Shown in pieces: positions 54,878 through 58,720 of a DNA stretch of 58,720 nucleotides (position 1 is the first letter of the stretch; every line of letters starts with the position of its first letter). Position numbers and translations under genes: made by a program. The DNA lies in contig NZ_AUMR01000043.1 of assembly GCF_000430785.1 (NCBI RefSeq), positions 1-58,720 on the forward strand, in the 5' to 3' direction. This stretch comes from Ectobacillus panaciterrae DSM 19096 (lineage in GTDB: Bacteria; Bacillota; Bacilli; Bacillales; Bacillaceae_G). The notes beneath the pieces are model-generated. The model did not search any database and was not told where the DNA came from. It saw only the letters and a list, made by a program, of their open reading frames with translations.

Positions 54878-55991
54878 ATATTCTCTTTCCTTTAATGAAA
54901 ATCCATAAGTCGCGGAACACGTGCGCGTTATATAGCGTTTTTAGCAGGACGAGTGTTACAGGACCGATAATTAAACCTAAAAAGCCGTATAGCTGGAAGC
55001 CTACAAACAATGCAATCAGTGTCGGAAGCGGGTCAAGTCCTATGTTGGAAGATAATACCTTCGGCTCCATGAGTTGTCTTTGTACAATTACCACAATATA
55101 GAGAATAAGAAGGCCGACAGCGAAGGTTGTGTCGCCGGTAAGCCATACATAAATAATCCATGGCACAAATACCGTGCCGGTTCCGAGATACGGCAGCAAA
55201 TCTACAAGGCCTGTAATCAAAGCGATGGTAATCGCGTATGGAACGCGCAGGACAAGCAATCCAATCAATACAATTACAGTTGTCATGGAGATAAGGGTGA
55301 ATTGTGCTTTTATAAAGCCGAATAATGCTTTTTGTAAATCTTCAAAAATAGTTTGACCGTATCCGTGCAGCCTTTTTGGCAGCAGGCGTTTCAGTCCTCC
55401 GCCAATTCGATACCAGTCATTGCTGATAAAGAATGTAGCAAGGAGGATAAAGATCAGCACTGTAACTGTAGTCGGAAGAACGCCTAAAAAGTTTGTTAAT
55501 CCGGCAATGATGCCGGTCAAAAGCGATTTTGCTTTATTGGTAAGATCTATCCCTAAATTTTGTATATTCGTTGTAATCGTATGCTGCTGGGATTCGCCTA
55601 ACCGATTGAATTTAGTAGCCAAATCGTTATACAGCGGCATGACGTTATGTACGAGGACGTCTTGTAAGTACGCTACAAGCTTTGGAAATTTATCAGGCAA
55701 AATCTCAAGCAAGTAGTTAAGCGCCGCAATTGTTTCAATAACAAGCAATGTAACAAGCCCGACAATGGCGCCGAATACAAGTACTAAGGTAACGAATACG
55801 GCAAGCGCCCTTGGAAACCGGAGCTTCCGATCCAAAAAGTTTACAATCGGGTTAATCATGTAAGCAATAATCAGTGCAATAATGAACGGATAGACGAGTC
55901 CTGATACATAAAATAATAGGTAAAGCCCGAGAAACGTCAATCCAAGAACAAAAAGCAAGCGGAGTCCTATATATAATACATTCCGGTTCAA
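54876..55991 (-). CDS. ytvI: YtvI, AI-2E-family sporulation integral membrane protein
   Basis: A 371-residue polytopic membrane protein (about seven to eight helices) of the UPF0118/AI-2E exporter family, with the conserved region ITGLVDLLPYLGTGTVFVPW and GPVTLVLLKTLY near the C-terminus. Named a sporulation protein by orthology with B. subtilis YtvI; substrate unknown. The start is TTG at 55991, eight bases after AGGAGGG; an upstream TTG at 56012 lies before that site. Confidence 0.9.
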   Translation of the reverse strand: MNRNVLYIGLRLLFVLGLTFLGLYLLFYVSGLVYPFIIALIIAYMINPIVNFLDRKLRFPRALAVFVTLVLVFGAIVGLVTLLVIETIAALNYLLEILPDKFPKLVAYLQDVLVHNVMPLYNDLATKFNRLGESQQHTITTNIQNLGIDLTNKAKSLLTGIIAGLTNFLGVLPTTVTVLIFILLATFFISNDWYRIGGGLKRLLPKRLHGYGQTIFEDLQKALFGFIKAQFTLISMTTVIVLIGLLVLRVPYAITIALITGLVDLLPYLGTGTVFVPWIIYVWLTGDTTFAVGLLILYIVVIVQRQLMEPKVLSSNIGLDPLPTLIALFVGFQLYGFLGLIIGPVTLVLLKTLYNAHVFRDLWIFIKGKRI

Positions 55992-56161
55992 CTGGCCTTC
56001 CCTCCTATTCAAAATATATTTATGCTATAGTAAAAGGATAAACTTTCCTGTTGTTTATTTTACATGTTTAGAGCATGAAAAGAAAGGTATGTCCGCTGTT
56101 TCGGGCATCTCTGCTATTGCTGTAAGGGATTATTATTTTTGTATGAAAGGATAGCTCAGCT

Positions 56162-56623
56162 ATGATTAGTCAATCTACTTTATTTTTATTCATCTTGCTT
56201 CTCATCGGTTATATCGCAAAAAACCAATCATTAACAATTGCCATAATAGTTTTGCTAGTATTAAAGTGGACATTTCTAGGAGAGAAGATGTTTCCATACC
56301 TGCACCAAAAAGGAATTAATCTTGGCGTAACCGTTATTACAATCGCCGTTCTTGTTCCGATCGCTACGGGAGAGATAGGCTTTAAACAGCTTACGGATGC
56401 AATGAAGTCATACTATGCTTGGATTGCGCTTGCTTCAGGAATTGCGGTCGCCCTTATTGCTAAAGGAGGAGTTGAGCTTCTGGCAAGCGATCCGCACATC
56501 ACAGCGGCACTTGTTTTTGGCACGGTTCTCGCAGTTGCTCTTTTCAACGGCGTGGCTGTCGGTCCTCTTATTGGAGCTGGAATTGCATACGCTGTTATGC
56601 ATCTCATACAGCTGATAAAGTGA
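56162..56623 (+). CDS. ytwI: YtwI, UPF0756/DUF441 membrane protein
   Basis: A 153-residue membrane protein with four hydrophobic segments (about 4-20, 22-40, 50-70, 82-100) and a final one near 110-148 rich in Gly/Ala. Function unknown. Divergent from ytvI and upstream of citZ, as in B. subtilis. GAAAGGA lies ten bases before the ATG. Confidence 0.9.
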   Translation: MISQSTLFLFILLLIGYIAKNQSLTIAIIVLLVLKWTFLGEKMFPYLHQKGINLGVTVITIAVLVPIATGEIGFKQLTDAMKSYYAWIALASGIAVALIAKGGVELLASDPHITAALVFGTVLAVALFNGVAVGPLIGAGIAYAVMHLIQLIK

Positions 56624-56663
56624 GAGAATTTTATTGTAATATAAATTTAATTAATTCTTTTCA

Positions 56664-56692
56664 TTCACAAAAGTCTGATAATTGTTTATAAT
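56664..56692 (+). promoter_or_regulatory. citZ promoter
   Basis: TTCACA (56664-56669) and TATAAT (56687-56692), 17 bp apart, 160 bp before the citZ ATG; predicts an untranslated leader of about 155 nt. Confidence 0.65.
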
Positions 56693-56743
56693 AGTTAATA
56701 GAGAAGTGCCCAATTTATGTAGAGATGCAAATTGCAGCGGGAA

Positions 56744-56797
56744 AAATAACAAATACATAAAATAATGCCTGCGTATTGTTTTATGTTCTGTTATTTT
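56744..56797 (+). promoter_or_regulatory. Long dyad in the citZ leader
   Basis: AAATAAC-N4-ACATAAAA pairs with TTTTATGT-N3-GTTATTT, with AAT/ATT continuing inward and the loop GCCTGCGT; a T-rich run follows. It could be a DNA operator (CcpC-type dyad), an RNA attenuator, or an aconitase-binding leader hairpin; B. subtilis citZ is reported to be controlled by CcpC and by aconitase binding to its mRNA leader. Confidence 0.5.
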
Positions 56798-56853
56798 TCT
56801 CTAAGCACCTCGCGGGGTTGGGGAGAAATTTTTGAGGAAAAGGAGAGATCATT

Positions 56854-57972
56854 ATGACAGGTATTAGAGGTCTTGAAGGGGTAGTAGCAACAACATCGTC
56901 TATTAGCTCTATTATTGATGATACTTTAACATACGTAGGCTATGAAATTGATGATTTGGCTGAAAATGCTTCTTTTGAAGAAGTAGTATATCTTTTATGG
57001 CACCGCAAACTTCCAAACAAAGCGCAGCTGCAAGAATTAAAAGCGCAGCTGGCAGAGAATGCAGAAGTTCCGGCAGAAATCCTTGAATATTTAAAAGCAA
57101 CGAAATTAGATAAAGCACATCCAATGTCCGTTTTGCGTACAGCAGTATCTATGCTAGCATTATATGATGAGGATGCTGAAGCAATGGATGAGAAAGCAAA
57201 TTACTTAAAAGCGGTTAAACTACAGGCGGAAATTTCTACTCTTGTAGCTGCCTATTCAAGAATTCGAAGAGGCCTTGAGCCTGTAGCTCCGCATAAAGAA
57301 TTGTGTTTTGCTGCAAACTTCTTGTACATGCTCAATGACAGAGAACCAAATACTATTGAAATTGAAGCATTTGATAAGGCGCTTGTGCTTCATGCAGACC
57401 ATGAATTGAATGCGTCAACGTTTACAGCTCGCGTATGTGTGGCGACACTTTCTGATGTATACTCCGGTATCGCGGCTGCGATTGGTGCTTTAAAAGGTCC
57501 TCTTCACGGCGGTGCAAATGAAAATGTAATGAAGATGCTTACGGAAATCGGCGAAACAGAAAACGTAGAGCCTTATATCACAAATGCTTTGAATAACAAG
57601 GTTAAAGTCATGGGATTTGGCCACCGCGTATATCGCAACGGCGATCCTCGCGCGAAGCATTTAAAAGAAATGTCCAAGCAGTTAGGAATTATGTCCGGCG
57701 AAAGAAAATGGTATGATATGTCTGTGAAGATTGAAGACATAGTAACATCTTCTAAAGGCTTGCCGCCAAACGTAGACTTCTATTCTGCATCTGTATATCA
57801 TTGTTTAGGAATTGAGCATGACTTGTTCACACCAATTTTTGCTATAAGCCGTATGTCCGGCTGGTTGGCTCATATTTTGGAGCAATATGAGAACAATCGC
57901 TTAATCCGTCCTCGTGCAGATTATACGGGTCCGACAAATCAAAAATACATTGCGATTGAATACAGAGTATAA
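56854..57972 (+). CDS. citZ: Citrate synthase
   Basis: A 372-residue citrate synthase of the short bacterial type, condensing acetyl-CoA and oxaloacetate. The active-site His and Asp region shows GALKGPLHGGANE, GFGHRVYRNGDPRAKHL and the late DFYSASVYH (Asp). GGAGAG precedes the ATG. It heads the usual citZ-icd(-mdh) cluster. Confidence 0.97.
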   Translation: MTGIRGLEGVVATTSSISSIIDDTLTYVGYEIDDLAENASFEEVVYLLWHRKLPNKAQLQELKAQLAENAEVPAEILEYLKATKLDKAHPMSVLRTAVSMLALYDEDAEAMDEKANYLKAVKLQAEISTLVAAYSRIRRGLEPVAPHKELCFAANFLYMLNDREPNTIEIEAFDKALVLHADHELNASTFTARVCVATLSDVYSGIAAAIGALKGPLHGGANENVMKMLTEIGETENVEPYITNALNNKVKVMGFGHRVYRNGDPRAKHLKEMSKQLGIMSGERKWYDMSVKIEDIVTSSKGLPPNVDFYSASVYHCLGIEHDLFTPIFAISRMSGWLAHILEQYENNRLIRPRADYTGPTNQKYIAIEYRV

Positions 57973-58047
57973 TCTATTTAAAAAAATCCGGCTTTTTCGT
58001 AAAAACTTAAATAGTGGAAATATTTTAAATTCCGTAACGATTTGATC

Positions 58048-58084
58048 AAAAGAAGTCCCTTTAGGGATTTGGGGACTTCTTTTG
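58048..58084 (+). terminator. Terminator between citZ and icd
   Basis: AAAAGAAGTCCC / GGGACTTCTTTT perfect stem, T-rich end. Partial read-through to icd is known in B. subtilis for this spacer arrangement; here it is only possible. Confidence 0.8.
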
Positions 58085-58117
58085 TTTCATATACACTTTC
58101 ATATGGGGGTAATTGCA

Positions 58118-58720
58118 TTGACTACAGGACAAAAGATTACAGTAACAGATAGCGTTATGAATGTACCAAACAACCCGATCATTCCTTTTATCGAAGGAGA
58201 TGGTATAGGTCCGGACATTTGGGCTGCAGCATCCCGCGTGTTAGATGCAGCTGTAGAAAAAGCATATAACGGCGAAAAGAAAATCGTTTGGAAAGAAGTG
58301 CTTGCAGGGGAAAAAGCGTTCAACCAAACAGGAGAATGGCTTCCACAAGAAACTCTTAATGTAATTGATGAGTACTTACTTGCAATTAAAGGACCTCTTA
58401 CAACTCCGGTTGGCGGCGGTATCCGTTCCTTAAACGTGGCGCTTCGCCAAGAGCTTGACCTATATGTGTGCTTGCGTCCGGTTCGCTACTTTGAAGGTGT
58501 TCCTTCACCTATTAAGCGTCCGCAAGACACTGATATGGTCATCTTCCGTGAAAACACAGAAGATATTTATGCAGGTATTGAATATGCACAAGGCAGCGAA
58601 GAAGCGAAAAAAGTGCTTGAATTTTTACAGAACGAAATGGGCGTAAAGAAAATTCGTTTCCCAGAAACTTCCGGAATTGGCATTAAACCAGTTTCTGAAG
58701 AAGGAACAAAGCGTCTTGTT
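58118..58720 (+). CDS. icd: NADP-dependent isocitrate dehydrogenase, 3'-truncated by window edge
   Basis: 201 codons are visible. [33 protein letters not shown] (with the substrate-binding serine) and [14 protein letters not shown] match Icd of Bacillus. Converts isocitrate to 2-oxoglutarate. The start is TTG at 58118, seven bases after GGGGGT; the later in-frame ATG (MNVPNNP) would remove the conserved N-terminus. Confidence 0.96.
   Translation, partial: MTTGQKITVTDSVMNVPNNPIIPFIEGDGIGPDIWAAASRVLDAAVEKAYNGEKKIVWKEVLAGEKAFNQTGEWLPQETLNVIDEYLLAIKGPLTTPVGGGIRSLNVALRQELDLYVCLRPVRYFEGVPSPIKRPQDTDMVIFRENTEDIYAGIEYAQGSEEAKKVLEFLQNEMGVKKIRFPETSGIGIKPVSEEGTKRLV

Overview
The window is a 58.7-kb chromosomal segment of a low-GC, endospore-forming Firmicute of the family Bacillaceae, probably Bacillus sensu lato close to the B. 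cereus or Ectobacillus side. The evidence is an alpha/beta small acid-soluble spore protein, GerW, YtrH/YtrI and YtvI sporulation proteins, EzrA and RefZ, a tyrosyl T-box leader, strong AGGAGG ribosome binding sites, and gene order from acuC to icd that follows the B. subtilis acu-acsA-tyrS-rpsD-...-pfkA-pyk-citZ-icd region almost gene for gene. No rRNA, tRNA, CRISPR array, prophage or intact insertion sequence was seen.

Layout: 1-3760 is an AT-rich, apparently lineage-specific flank (truncated acyl-CoA thioesterase, YitT-type membrane protein, GNAT gene relic, orphan sigma-54 activator with its own operator array, and a nest of mobile repeats). 3765-8420 is the acetate node: acuCBA divergent from acsA. 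8523-20314 holds small and housekeeping genes: MOSC protein, T-box-tyrS, an MscS-like channel, rpsD, methionine gamma-lyase, free methionine-R-sulfoxide reductase, refZ, ezrA, the cysteine desulfurase-thiI pair and a SASP. 20500-29245 holds mbcS-like acyl-CoA synthetase, ytcJ, NAD kinase 2, ytfI-ytfJ, tpx, ytxK and ackA. 29402-35940 has an EcsC-family gene, repeat-rich spacers, argGH, a universal stress protein and an SDR. 36150-43481 has ald, a Xaa-Pro dipeptidase, ytkL, ytoI, ytpI, nrnA, a 40-residue secreted peptide and the ytrHI pair. 43594-58720 is central metabolism: dnaE, malic enzyme, a GntR regulator, accDA, pfkA-pyk, fxsA, ytvI, ytwI, citZ and the start of icd.

Functionally the segment concentrates on the pyruvate, acetyl-CoA and TCA entry node: pfkA-pyk make pyruvate, malic enzyme and alanine dehydrogenase feed it, accDA draws acetyl-CoA into lipid synthesis, ackA makes acetate, acsA with its acetylation switch AcuA/AcuC recovers it, and citZ-icd consume it. 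cre-like CcpA sites were found at the acsA start, upstream of the methionine gamma-lyase gene and between pfkA and pyk, and ARG boxes upstream of argG.

The unusual content is in the spacers. (i) A family of about 175-185-bp elements that behaves like a MITE: two nested insertions allow the empty site to be reconstructed, and both show TA target duplication. (ii) A two-hairpin repeat with a conserved linker and differing stems, present once near ytpI and as a 118-bp tandem pair before fxsA. (iii) Two relics resembling IS200/IS605 right ends (possible omega-RNA scaffold). (iv) Copies of a widespread Bacillaceae intergenic repeat. (v) Three palindromes at exact 43-bp intervals in front of the sigma-54 activator gene, the last lying on its own -35 box.
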